Origin: Clostridiales bacterium
GTDB lineage: Bacteria; Bacillota; Clostridia; Oscillospirales; Oscillospiraceae
Direction: 5' to 3'
Assembly (NCBI GenBank): GCA_004556755.1
Contig: SFFW01000018.1
Span: 1-32,629, forward strand
Length of the DNA: 32,629 nt
Part shown: positions 22,017 to 30,078 of the stretch, piece by piece
How the letters are laid out: every line of letters starts with the position of its first letter
Position numbering within the stretch: the first letter of the stretch is position 1
Notes under the pieces: generated by a model
What the model saw: only the letters and a program-made list of their open reading frames with translations
Told to the model about the DNA's origin: nothing
Databases searched by the model: none
Made by a program: the position numbers and the translations under genes

Positions 22017-24185
22017 TTACTGCTGCTTCCTGTAAAGGACAAAAGACATTATAAGCTCCGGCAGCAGCCAGACGAGCATATATATCAGGACTCTTTCCGC
22101 ACCCATTGCGGTGAAGTTACCGCCGCAGAAGTACGAAAACGCAAGGACCGCACCGAGAACGGTACACATTATGCTCAGCAGCACGCACACCCGAACAATA
22201 CCGAACAGGTTCTTGCCATGGTGTGCAAGCGAGATGAGCGGACCGAGACCGTCCCTTGAGAGCAGCGCTGCGGGCTTGCTTGCGTCCGACGGGGAGGCGG
22301 CGGAGATCTCGTAGCGCTCCGCAAAGGAGGGGAAGTCGAAGCCGTCGGTCGGAATGTCGAACTTGCGGGAGAGCATCTGCGGAGTCATGTTGAAGTCACG
22401 CAGAGCGAATATCGGGTGCCTGCCGGAGCGCATGATCTCCGCCAGAGCGTCACGCACGGGCTTCGACGGTGTGTAGCGAATCTCGAAAAAGCCGCACAGC
22501 ACGCCGGAGGCCGAGAGAAATACGCAGTCCTTGAGCGCAAGCGCCTGCGGGAGCCGTATGCCCATGAGCTGCATGAAGCCCGACGAGCCGCAAAGTACCT
22601 CCTCGCCGTTTATGAGAGCGACGAGACCGCCGCTTTCGTGGCAGGTAAATTCGTCGATGCGGAGCAGGGAGCCGTTGCCCTTGCGCATGAGCTCCATAAA
22701 CGCCGGAGCGAGTGCGGAGCCGGAGGCGGAAATGATGCTGCCTGCAAGAGAAAGCACCTTTTCCGGGCTTGTGCCGGACAGAATATGTACCTTCTCGATG
22801 GAAATTGCGGATTTAGCGAACAGATCGGTGTCGCTTATGATGACGTGCTTGCTCTTGCCGATGTCGAAAAGTCCCGACCAGCCTGCGATCGCCGCACCCT
22901 TTTTAATAAGGTGCTTTGCGGAGACAAAGAAGGGGAGCGGGTAGGCGATGAGCATGACAAAGGGAGCGGAGAACACGAAAATGCCTGACAGGATGTGCGC
23001 AAAGCCTCTGAAGCTGCCTCCTGTCGCCGCAGCTATGATGCTGAGCAGCAGCGAAATAATAATGAGGTACGGAGCCATAAGCCCGTAGGCGGCTTCGTCG
23101 GGTCCGAATTCCTCCGTCCTGCGCACAAAGTCCTTTGTGCCGCAGCGGGATTTCAAAAGAGTGATGCCTTCGCCGCTTACCGAGGTCTCGGCGGTGAGCG
23201 TGTAGGGGTTGTGCAGTGCGGCGGCGGAGCGGCAGGCAATGCGGTTGGAGCGGCAGTTCAAAACGGAGCCGAGCAGCGTGAACGACATGGTGAGCGCTGC
23301 GACGGCGCAGTAGGGGATGCCGTAGTCCTTGACGCCGCAGGCGATAATGGCAGCGTCGATGACCGAGATGAGGCAGGAGAGCGCAACGAGCGAGTTTGCG
23401 TCCGGGCGGCGCTTAATTAGCGAAGCTGCGCCGCAGACGAACACGTCCGCACCGAAAAGCATTACGCTCAGCAGCATGATGAGAAGCACCGAGGCCTTGA
23501 CGCCGACATCGTTCAGAACGCCCGAAACGGGGAAGCCGAGCGAAATGTACGCCATGATTAGGCTTAGGAAGAACGAAAGCTTCGTCCTGAGCTTCAGCCA
23601 CGGTATGTGCTTGTCGTAGAACTTGGCAGCCTTGTCGGGGAGCATCTCCTCGCCGAGATCCTCCGCCTCTTCGGGCGGAGCGGCACGGAAGCTCAGCTTG
23701 CTCTGCTGGACCTTCATCACGACATACGCCGCAAATGCAACAAGCGGCGCACCGATGCGCTCCTTTAAGGACGGGCGGGGCTCGTCGTCCTCCTCGTCAT
23801 CATCGTCGTCGCCGTATTCGTCATAGTCTTCGTCGCTTGCGTATTCGACGTCCTCAAAATCGGAGTCGTCGAACTTGTACTGAGCGTAGTCCTCCTCGGA
23901 GGGATCGGGCTGCGGATAAAAAGTCTCGCTATCGGAAACCTTCGGCTTTGCGTCGCCGTCTAAATCAACGGTGGGTTCGCTTCTCGGTTCGTCGTCCGAG
24001 GAGCCGCCCATCGTCAAAACATAGGGGTCGTCCTCGGTCTGAACGGGCATCGCTGCCGATCTCGGTTCGGTCTCGGCTTCGTCCTTGCGTCTATCTTCGT
24101 CGGTCTCCGGTTTGGAGCCGAACTCCGCAAGAATGCTTTCAAGCGAATATTCGTCACCGTAGCCGTTTATATCGTCAAAACTCAT
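22017..24185 (-). CDS. P-type-ATPase-like membrane protein lacking the phosphorylated Asp, with acidic N-terminus
   Basis: This is a 722-residue protein. Residues 1 to about 140 are highly acidic and disordered-looking, with a DDDDDEEDDE run. From about 200 the layout is that of a heavy-metal P1B ATPase: paired helices, then PFVMLIAYPLPFFVSAKHLI, then KKGAAIAGWSGLFDIGK and HVIISDTDLF where active enzymes have VVFDKTGTLT. The phosphorylated Asp is Ser451 here. An INGEEVLCGSSGFM stretch resembles the nucleotide-domain end, and FALRDFN stands where TGDN is expected. Two C-terminal helices close the protein. ATP-driven transport is therefore unlikely; a sensing or scaffold role is only a guess. 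It follows rlmB by 13 bases, and AAAGGA precedes ATG 24185. Confidence 0.75.
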   Translation of the reverse strand: MSFDDINGYGDEYSLESILAEFGSKPETDEDRRKDEAETEPRSAAMPVQTEDDPYVLTMGGSSDDEPRSEPTVDLDGDAKPKVSDSETFYPQPDPSEEDYAQYKFDDSDFEDVEYASDEDYDEYGDDDDDEEDDEPRPSLKERIGAPLVAFAAYVVMKVQQSKLSFRAAPPEEAEDLGEEMLPDKAAKFYDKHIPWLKLRTKLSFFLSLIMAYISLGFPVSGVLNDVGVKASVLLIMLLSVMLFGADVFVCGAASLIKRRPDANSLVALSCLISVIDAAIIACGVKDYGIPYCAVAALTMSFTLLGSVLNCRSNRIACRSAAALHNPYTLTAETSVSGEGITLLKSRCGTKDFVRRTEEFGPDEAAYGLMAPYLIIISLLLSIIAAATGGSFRGFAHILSGIFVFSAPFVMLIAYPLPFFVSAKHLIKKGAAIAGWSGLFDIGKSKHVIISDTDLFAKSAISIEKVHILSGTSPEKVLSLAGSIISASGSALAPAFMELMRKGNGSLLRIDEFTCHESGGLVALINGEEVLCGSSGFMQLMGIRLPQALALKDCVFLSASGVLCGFFEIRYTPSKPVRDALAEIMRSGRHPIFALRDFNMTPQMLSRKFDIPTDGFDFPSFAERYEISAASPSDASKPAALLSRDGLGPLISLAHHGKNLFGIVRVCVLLSIMCTVLGAVLAFSYFCGGNFTAMGAERVLIYMLVWLLPELIMSFVLYRKQQ

Positions 24186-24198
24186 AGTAAATCATCCT

Positions 24199-24963
24199 TT
24201 ACAGGGAATTGCCGCTGCGCTGGCGCAGTATCTCATACATTATAACGGAGGCGGCAGCCGAAGCGTTGAGCGAATTGATCGTCCCAACCATCGGGATGCT
24301 TACGATGAAATCGCAGGACTGGCGCACGAGTCTGCCCAGACCGTCTCCCTCGGAGCCGATGACGATCGCCAGAGCACCGGAGAAGTCGGTTTTCCACAGC
24401 CCGTTTTCACCGCCGGCGGCAGCGCCGTATATCCAAAGCCCGGAGTCTTTAAGCTCCTTGAGTACCGCAGGGATGTTTGCGACCCTTGCGATGCGCATAT
24501 GCTCGGCGGCGCCCGCCGATGCCTTGCCGACTATCGCCGTCATGCCTGCGCTCCTGCGCTTGGGGATGATGACCCCGTGCGCACCCGCACATTCGGCGCT
24601 CCTTATGATGGCGCCGAGGTTTCTCGGATCGCTTATCTCGTCGCACACGACGACGAAGGGAGCCTCATTGCACTCCTTTGCGTAGTCGAGAATTTGCGAG
24701 ACCGTGCAGTAGTCGCTGACGCCGACGAGGGCGATAACGCCCTGATGCGCCTTGGTGACGCTCATTGCGTCCAGCTTGCGGCGGTCTGCGTCCGCAACGA
24801 CGATGCCGGCGGCCCTCGCCTTTGAAGCGATATGACCGAGCGTCTTGTCGGTGTCGCCCTTGGCGATGAAGATCTTGTCTATGCTTCTGCCGGCTCTGAG
24901 CGCCTCGACCACGGCGTTGCGCCCTTCGATTATCTCGTTTTTGATGTCATTATCGTTGTACAT
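24199..24963 (-). CDS. rlmB: 23S rRNA (guanosine-2'-O-)-methyltransferase RlmB, SpoU/TrmH family
   Basis: This 254-residue SPOUT methyltransferase is predicted to 2'-O-methylate G2251 in the 23S rRNA P-loop using SAM. An N-terminal substrate-binding domain (EGRNAVVEALRAGRSIDKI) precedes the knotted catalytic domain. Motif 1 is DEISDPRNLGAIIRSAE, motif 2 is IVIGSEGDGLGRLVR and motif 3 is IPMVGTINSLNASAAASV. ATG 24963 has GAGGAG six bases upstream; the long open frame upstream is a shadow of the rhomboid-like gene. It probably shares a transcript with the P-type-ATPase-like gene. Confidence 0.93.
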   Translation of the reverse strand: MYNDNDIKNEIIEGRNAVVEALRAGRSIDKIFIAKGDTDKTLGHIASKARAAGIVVADADRRKLDAMSVTKAHQGVIALVGVSDYCTVSQILDYAKECNEAPFVVVCDEISDPRNLGAIIRSAECAGAHGVIIPKRRSAGMTAIVGKASAGAAEHMRIARVANIPAVLKELKDSGLWIYGAAAGGENGLWKTDFSGALAIVIGSEGDGLGRLVRQSCDFIVSIPMVGTINSLNASAAASVIMYEILRQRSGNSL

Positions 24964-25003
24964 GGATACTCCTCTTATGCTTATACATAAAGATACAGAA
25001 TAC

Positions 25004-25032
25004 ATTTTAACACAGCTTTTCGGAAACTTAAA
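25004..25032 (-). promoter_or_regulatory. Possible promoter of rlmB
   Basis: On the minus strand TTTAAG (25027-25032), a 17-base spacer and TAAAAT (25004-25009). The -35 is poor. Confidence 0.35.
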
Positions 25033-25131
25033 GGAAAATGTTTGAATGACGACAAATTTTTTGTGGACTTTATCGCAGAATCGTTGTACCATGTAGAATA
25101 GTATTGGAATACACACGGAGGAAAACGAGCA

Positions 25132-25980
25132 ATGAAGAAGCTTGACAGAGCCATAAGTATGTTTTGCTACAAGCATCCTCGCTTCGGCGTTGCCAATTTG
25201 ATGCTGATAATTGTTATAGGTACGGGTGCGATGTGGCTGATGTCCATGATGGACACGACGCAGTCGCTCATAGGACTCCTGTACTTTTCCCCGGAAATGA
25301 TAATAAAGCACGGTCAGGTGTGGAGAATACTGAGCTTTATGTTCGTCCCGAACAGCGGCAGCGTGCTTGAGCTTCTGTTTTTGTACTTCTATTATTGGAT
25401 AGGAAGCACGCTTGAGCGCAACTGGGGTACGGCTCGCTTCAACATCTTCGTGTTCGGCGGAATGCTGCTCACGATACTGTACGGCTTTGCGGTGTATCTC
25501 TTCGGCGGGGAGTCCATTGCCGTCGGCGGACACTTCATTTATATGTCGATGTTCTTCTCCTTTGCGACGCTTTTCCCCAATATGCAGATACTCCTTTTCT
25601 TCATAATCCCGATAAGGATAAAGTGGCTTGCGCTTTTGGACGCCGTGTACTTCGTCGTTATGATCATACAGAACAGCTTCCCGTATAACCTTCTGCCGGT
25701 CATTGCGATGCTCAACTACTTTGTGTTCTTCGGCGGAAGTCTGATAGACGAGCTGAAGCGCTTCAGAAAAGGAAACGGAAAGACCTCGAGGGAGTTCCGC
25801 AGAAAGGTCACGCAGATAAAGTACGAGGACAATCTTAAGGACTGCACCTACAAGTGCGAAGTCTGCGGAAAGACCGACGCCGAATACCCGGAGCTTGAGT
25901 TCAGGTATTGCTCCCGCTGTGCGGGTTACCACTGCTTCTGCAGTGAGCATATAAACAATCACGTTCATTTCACAGAATAA
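25132..25980 (+). CDS. Rhomboid-like membrane protein with C-terminal Cys/His domain
   Basis: This 282-residue protein has about six transmembrane helices in rhomboid order. It includes GQVWRILSFMFVP at 61-73 and the YYWIGSTLERNWGTARF segment at about 88-104, which fits the L1 loop/helix region. The catalytic GxSG is missing; GGHFIYMSMFF stands in its place. After the last helix a soluble tail carries CEVCGKTD, YCSRCAGYHCFCSEH and HVH, a probable zinc-binding module. It is therefore best viewed as a proteolytically inactive rhomboid-superfamily member. GGAGG lies ten bases before ATG 25132. The propeller gene follows 11 bases after the stop, so the two are an operon. Confidence 0.75.
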   Translation: MKKLDRAISMFCYKHPRFGVANLMLIIVIGTGAMWLMSMMDTTQSLIGLLYFSPEMIIKHGQVWRILSFMFVPNSGSVLELLFLYFYYWIGSTLERNWGTARFNIFVFGGMLLTILYGFAVYLFGGESIAVGGHFIYMSMFFSFATLFPNMQILLFFIIPIRIKWLALLDAVYFVVMIIQNSFPYNLLPVIAMLNYFVFFGGSLIDELKRFRKGNGKTSREFRRKVTQIKYEDNLKDCTYKCEVCGKTDAEYPELEFRYCSRCAGYHCFCSEHINNHVHFTE

Positions 25981-25991
25981 GAGGTAAGGAT

Positions 25992-27731
25992 ATGGAGAAC
26001 GAGAAGAAAAAGAAAAAGCCGGCGATACTTGCACTTGAGATAGTGCTGCTGGTTTTGCTGCTTGCGGTGCTTGGCTTCATAATCTACAAGGCGATCATCG
26101 CAAACAACAACGCAAACGCTCCCGTCGAATCCCCTGCGGTGGTAACGCCGGAGCCGTCCGTTGAACCCACACCGGAACCCACGCCGGAGCCTTACGGGAT
26201 CGAGAACTTCAATCCCCATGCGGTCGAGTCCACGATGCCCGAAAAGCTTGTGAAATCGACTGCGATAAACGTCAACGGCGAAAACGTGGAGAACTACATA
26301 AGCCCGTATGAGATAAACTTTGACGTCGGCAGTAAGTACACCGACGTTGAGGGCATCGTTACCTTCAGGGGCAACAACTTCCGCACGAGCGCCGCCTACG
26401 GCACCGCAAACGTCGTAAACGGCAAATTCAGCACCGTGTGGACCAACTCCATCGGCGGTCTGAGCGACGCAAACGGCAACTACTGGAGCGGCAACGGCTG
26501 GGTCGGTCAGCCCCTCATCGTGAGATGGCCCGACGCCACCCGGAAGAACATCACCGCAATGTACGACTGGGCAAGACAGCAGGACGGTCTTGTCGAGGTC
26601 ATCTACGCTTCAATGGACGGCTACATCCACTTCTATGAACTTGAGTCGGGCAAGACCACCCGTGACGCAATGTTCGTCGGCTACACCTTCAAGGGGGCGG
26701 GCGCACTCGATCCGAGAGGCTACCCGATAATGTACGTCGGCTCCGGCGTACACAGCGTAAACGGCAGATCGAGGTCGTTTATCATTAACCTCATCGACAA
26801 CACCGTCATGTACGAGTTTGGTCACAACGACGGCTTTGCCGACAGAGGCTTCAGCGCATTCGACTCCTCGCCGCTGGTGTCCGCCGAGACCGACCAGCTC
26901 ATCTATCCGGGCGAGAACGGTGTTCTGTACATCATCCACCTGAACACGAATTACAACGAGGCGACGGGTGAGCTTTCTATAAACCCGGACAACGTTGTTA
27001 AGTGGAAGTACATGGGTGTAAGATCCTCCGGCGGCAGCTACTGGCTCGGCATGGAGGACAGTGCGGTCATAATAAATCACTACCTGTTCATCGGCGACAA
27101 CGGCGGTCTGTTCATGTGCCTTGACCTCAACACGCTTGAGCTTGTCTGGGCGCAGGATATACTCGACGACTCCAACTGCACCCCCGTGGTCAGCGTCGAG
27201 GACGGACACCCCTATATTTACATGAGTACCTCCTTCCACTACGGCTGGAGAAGCTATACCACGGCGGCGATCCCCATTTGGAAGCTTGACGCCGAGACGG
27301 GCGAGATCGTGTGGCAGACCGATTATACCTGCTACACCGTGTCCGACCTCTCCGGCGGCGTTCAGGGAACGATAGCAGTGGGCAAGAACGAGCTTGACGA
27401 CCTCATCTTTGTGCCGATAGCGAGAACGCCCAACGCCAGCAGCGGCGTGCTTGCGGCGCTGTACAAGGAGACCGGCGAGGTGGCGTGGGAGAAGCAGACG
27501 AGTATGTACAGCTGGAGCTCACCCGTCGACTTCTACGACGACAACGGCAAGGGCTATATCGTCTTCTGCGAATCTCTCGGCTACAGGATGTACCTCCTTG
27601 ACGGACGCACGGGCGAGGAGCTTGACTGCGTGAACCTCGGCGGCAACATCGAGGCGTCGCCTGCGATGTTCGAGGACTACGTTGTCGTTGGCCACAGAGG
27701 ACAGCGTATATACTGCCTGCAAGTAGGCTGA
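25992..27731 (+). CDS. Membrane-anchored PQQ-like beta-propeller protein
   Basis: This 579-residue protein is anchored by one N-terminal helix (about 11-34). A Pro/Thr/Glu linker (TPEPSVEPTPEPTPEP) follows, then an extracytoplasmic domain made of repeated WD40/PQQ-type blades. Blade ends such as LVWAQDILDD, GEIVWQTDY, GEVAWEKQTS and DGRTGEELDCVNLGG show the W/A-xxx pattern. Similar propellers serve as binding scaffolds (BamB-like) or enzymes; no cofactor site is evident here. AGAGGTAAGG precedes ATG 25992. It is cotranscribed with the rhomboid-like gene and ends at a strong terminator. Confidence 0.85.
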   Translation: MENEKKKKKPAILALEIVLLVLLLAVLGFIIYKAIIANNNANAPVESPAVVTPEPSVEPTPEPTPEPYGIENFNPHAVESTMPEKLVKSTAINVNGENVENYISPYEINFDVGSKYTDVEGIVTFRGNNFRTSAAYGTANVVNGKFSTVWTNSIGGLSDANGNYWSGNGWVGQPLIVRWPDATRKNITAMYDWARQQDGLVEVIYASMDGYIHFYELESGKTTRDAMFVGYTFKGAGALDPRGYPIMYVGSGVHSVNGRSRSFIINLIDNTVMYEFGHNDGFADRGFSAFDSSPLVSAETDQLIYPGENGVLYIIHLNTNYNEATGELSINPDNVVKWKYMGVRSSGGSYWLGMEDSAVIINHYLFIGDNGGLFMCLDLNTLELVWAQDILDDSNCTPVVSVEDGHPYIYMSTSFHYGWRSYTTAAIPIWKLDAETGEIVWQTDYTCYTVSDLSGGVQGTIAVGKNELDDLIFVPIARTPNASSGVLAALYKETGEVAWEKQTSMYSWSSPVDFYDDNGKGYIVFCESLGYRMYLLDGRTGEELDCVNLGGNIEASPAMFEDYVVVGHRGQRIYCLQVG

Positions 27732-27744
27732 TTTAAAAAGCTGC

Positions 27745-27778
27745 GTGTCGGCGGTGCGAAAGCGCCGCCGACACTTTT
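27745..27778 (+). terminator. Intrinsic terminator after the propeller gene
   Basis: A 13-bp stem (27745-27757 with 27762-27774, one G-U pair) with a GAAA tetraloop and T4. Confidence 0.88.
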
Positions 27779-27834
27779 GCGCAGGGGAGTACGGCGCCGA
27801 ACTTCGGTTGAGGAAAAAATTTTGAAAATAGGTA

Positions 27835-27866
27835 TTGCAATTTAAAAACGAATGTGCTATTATAAT
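27835..27866 (+). promoter_or_regulatory. Sigma-A promoter of tRNA-Pro
   Basis: TTGCAA (27835-27840) is followed after 17 bases by TATTAT (27858-27863), with a perfect TATAAT overlapping at 27861-27866. Confidence 0.65.
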
Positions 27867-27880
27867 CAAGCTTAATAAAT

Positions 27881-27956
27881 CCGGGTGTAGCGCAGATGGT
27901 AGCGCGCTTGAATGGGGTTCAAGAGGCCGCTGGTTCAACTCCAGTCACTCGGACCA
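27881..27956 (+). tRNA. tRNA-Pro (anticodon GGG)
   Basis: The acceptor CCGGGTG/CACTCGG (one G-U), D-stem GCGC/GCGC, anticodon stem CTTGA/TCAAG with loop ATGGGGT (GGG at 27914-27916), T-loop TTCAACT and encoded ACCA are all present. Confidence 0.93.
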
Positions 27957-27958
27957 AG

Positions 27959-28007
27959 AAAAGTACCGAAAACAAGCTAAAACAGCTTGCTTTCGGTACT
28001 TTTTTGC
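27959..28007 (+). terminator. Terminator after tRNA-Pro
   Basis: A long hairpin with an AAAGTACCGAAA/TTTCGGTACTTT base and a CAAGCT/AGCTTG top is followed by a T6 run. Confidence 0.9.
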
Positions 28008-28132
28008 CTTATATGTTATTTTGATCTTGAGAATTGCCTGTTATGAACGGTATGTATCTCCTAAACTTATAGCAAACTACGGTGATTCACCTACACAAAC
28101 ATATCTATACCTTTTAGGAAGGAGCGGCGCAA

Positions 28133-28306
28133 ATGCGGAAGCTGAGTTGGGACGAAATCAAGCAGATAGAAACGGAAGTCTACAACGAGGGGTACAGAGG
28201 GTACGAGTTCGACGAGGAGTCAACACTGAGGATGCTCGAAGCAATGGACAAACCACCCCTCAAGGCGCAAGAATCGCAGGGTATGACCGATATAGCAACG
28301 ACGTAA
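28133..28306 (+). CDS. 57-residue acidic hypothetical protein
   Basis: This short ORF runs from ATG 28133 to TAA 28304-28306, with GGAAGGAG eight bases upstream, a strong signal for so short a frame. The product begins MRKLSWDEIKQIETEVYNEG and has a Tyr/Gly/Glu-rich middle (YRGYEFDEEST). A short amphipathic helix (LRMLEAMDK) and a polar tail follow. No membrane segment and no recognised family. It stands alone between tRNA-Pro and a bidirectional terminator. Confidence 0.6.
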   Translation: MRKLSWDEIKQIETEVYNEGYRGYEFDEESTLRMLEAMDKPPLKAQESQGMTDIATT

Positions 28307-28340
28307 ATTCTCGCATAAGCGCAATAATATTGCCGAAGCA

Positions 28341-28380
28341 AAAGCAGGACGGTCAGCAATTTTGCTGACCGTCCTGCTTT
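28341..28380. terminator. Bidirectional intrinsic terminator
   Basis: An 18-bp perfect stem (28341-28358 with 28363-28380) and 4-base loop lies between the convergent 57-residue and DUF1653 genes. It is T-ended on both strands. Confidence 0.92.
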
Positions 28381-28395
28381 ATACTATAAGGCTTT

Positions 28396-28644
28396 TCAGC
28401 GCTTTACGACGTCCTCGATCTCAAGCGGCTCGAAGCGGTATTTTTGCTTTGCGTCGGGATATCTGTCCCTTGGCAGCTCCTCAAGGAACATCGCCTTCGG
28501 GCGGACCCACAGGCTGCCGTCGCCGTACAGCTTGCGGTAGATCACATACTCCTCGCCGCTTTCCGAGTGACGTGCCACGTCCTCGACGAGATAGTGATTG
28601 CCTTTAAAATGACGGTACACGCCGTGAATTTTCAGCTCCTGCAT
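28396..28644 (-). CDS. DUF1653 domain-containing protein
   Basis: This 82-residue protein matches DUF1653 almost end to end: GVYRHFKGNHYLVEDVARHS, then GEEYVIYRKLYGDGSLWVRP and a MFLEEL block. The family is widespread in bacteria, and its function is not established to my knowledge. GGAGG lies about five bases before ATG 28644. It starts nine bases after the CLC transporter stop and so is the second gene of that operon. Confidence 0.92.
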   Translation of the reverse strand: MQELKIHGVYRHFKGNHYLVEDVARHSESGEEYVIYRKLYGDGSLWVRPKAMFLEELPRDRYPDAKQKYRFEPLEIEDVVKR

Positions 28645-28653
28645 TTTTCCTCC

Positions 28654-29907
28654 TTACAGCGCATGGCGGTTTATAAACTCCGCCCTCGTTTTCGAGTACA
28701 TTATCTTCTGACTGCTGTACAGTCCGTAGTAGCCGGACAGCATGTACGAGATGCCGCACGCCAGCGCACAGTAGATGAGATTCTCCGAGCCGAACAGCTC
28801 AACGCTCAGAATGATCGACGCAATGGGGCAGTTGACCGCACCGCAGAACACCGCAATAAGTCCCAGCGACGCCGCAAATGGCGCCGAAAGCCCGATTATC
28901 GGTCCCACAACACAGCCGAGCGTCGCCCCTATGAAGAAGGTAGGCACGATCTCACCGCCCTTAAAGCCGCAGCCGATGGTGACGGCGGTGAACAGTATCT
29001 TCCACAGAAACGCCCAGTCGGGCGCTTTGCCTGCGGTGAGTGCCGCCTCAATAACGTCGGTGCCGGCGCCGTTGTATGCGGTGCTGCCGACGATGAAGGT
29101 CAGCGCAATGAGTATGACGCCGCCGACGGCTCCCCGCAGAAAGGGGTTTTTGACTGCAGCGGAGGCTATGCGCTCGCTCTTGTGCATCACGACGCAGAAC
29201 AGCATACTCACCACGGCGCACAGCACGGAGAGTATGACGACCTTGATTATGACCACGACGTCCATCGGCACAAAGCCCACCATAAAGCTCATCGGCACGA
29301 TGCCGCAGAGCCTCGAAACGGCGTAGGCGACGAGCGACGACACGAGGCAGGGTATGAACGCCGAGTAGTAAAGAATACCGACGGAGATGACCTCAAGCGC
29401 AAAAATCGTCGCCGTGAGCGGCGTTCCGAACAGCGCCGCAAAGACTGCGCTCATGCCGGACAGCGTTATGATGCGCATATCCTTTTCGTCAAGCCCCAAA
29501 AGCGAACCGACGCCGTAGCCCATGCTTCCGCCGATCTGCAGCGCCGCACCCTCTCGTCCCGCAGAGCCGCCCAAAAGGTGCGTCACCGCAGTCGAGATGA
29601 AGATTATCGGCACGAGCAGGATCGGCAGGCGCTCGCCCTCGTGGATGGAGTCTATGATGTTGTTGGTGCCCTCGCCCTCCAGGTTGCTTATCCAGTACAG
29701 TCCGGCGATGAGAACGCCGCCTGCAGGCAGCAGGTATATGAGCCACGGATTTGCCTGGCGTATCTCCGTTGCGCTCGTCACGGCAAGGTTAAAGGCGGTG
29801 CCGACGAGCCCGCACACGGCTCCCACGACGGTCGCAAGCAGCAGCCAGCGGTAAAAGGTGCGGAAGTATCTGCCCGCATACAGAATTTTCTCTTTCAGCT
29901 CCGACAC
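28654..29907 (-). CDS. CLC-family anion transporter, possibly the fluoride subtype
   Basis: This 417-residue CLC protein has about a dozen membrane helices. The gating glutamate motif GSAGREGAALQ and the second conserved glutamate region (ATIFALEV) are present, as is GFKGGEIVPTFFIGA at the ion-selectivity helix. The loop that is GSGIP in chloride-type CLCs reads GEGTNNIID here. An asparagine-bearing substitution in that loop is a feature I associate with CLC-F fluoride/proton exchangers, so this subtype is suggested but not certain. No fluoride riboswitch was recognised upstream. GTG 29907 has AAAGGAGG seven bases upstream; an in-frame ATG further upstream lacks one. Confidence 0.88.
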   Translation of the reverse strand: MSELKEKILYAGRYFRTFYRWLLLATVVGAVCGLVGTAFNLAVTSATEIRQANPWLIYLLPAGGVLIAGLYWISNLEGEGTNNIIDSIHEGERLPILLVPIIFISTAVTHLLGGSAGREGAALQIGGSMGYGVGSLLGLDEKDMRIITLSGMSAVFAALFGTPLTATIFALEVISVGILYYSAFIPCLVSSLVAYAVSRLCGIVPMSFMVGFVPMDVVVIIKVVILSVLCAVVSMLFCVVMHKSERIASAAVKNPFLRGAVGGVILIALTFIVGSTAYNGAGTDVIEAALTAGKAPDWAFLWKILFTAVTIGCGFKGGEIVPTFFIGATLGCVVGPIIGLSAPFAASLGLIAVFCGAVNCPIASIILSVELFGSENLIYCALACGISYMLSGYYGLYSSQKIMYSKTRAEFINRHAL

Positions 29908-29940
29908 TTTCCGACCTCCTTTGTCCTTTATAACCATAAT

Positions 29941-29969
29941 AATATATAACCAAAGCCGCATTTTGTCCA
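29941..29969 (-). promoter_or_regulatory. Probable promoter of the CLC-DUF1653 operon
   Basis: On the minus strand TGGACA (29964-29969), a 17-base spacer and TATATT (29941-29946). Confidence 0.5.
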
Positions 29970-30018
29970 GTTAATTTAGAAAAGCTTGCCGCAGACGCAA
30001 AATATTGTGCGCTCTCTC

Positions 30019-30047
30019 TTGATTTTTTCGCTCGGATTATGTACAAT
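30019..30047 (+). promoter_or_regulatory. Sigma-A promoter of the PH-domain gene
   Basis: TTGATT (30019-30024), a 17-base spacer and TACAAT (30042-30047). Confidence 0.62.
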
Positions 30048-30078
30048 ATAGAAAATGCGATTTAAGGAGTTGGCGCAA

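Noticed and set aside
24964..26034. Long in-frame extension upstream of rlmB
   Set aside because: It is antisense to the rhomboid-like gene. ATG 24963 has a proper ribosome binding site and matches the family start.
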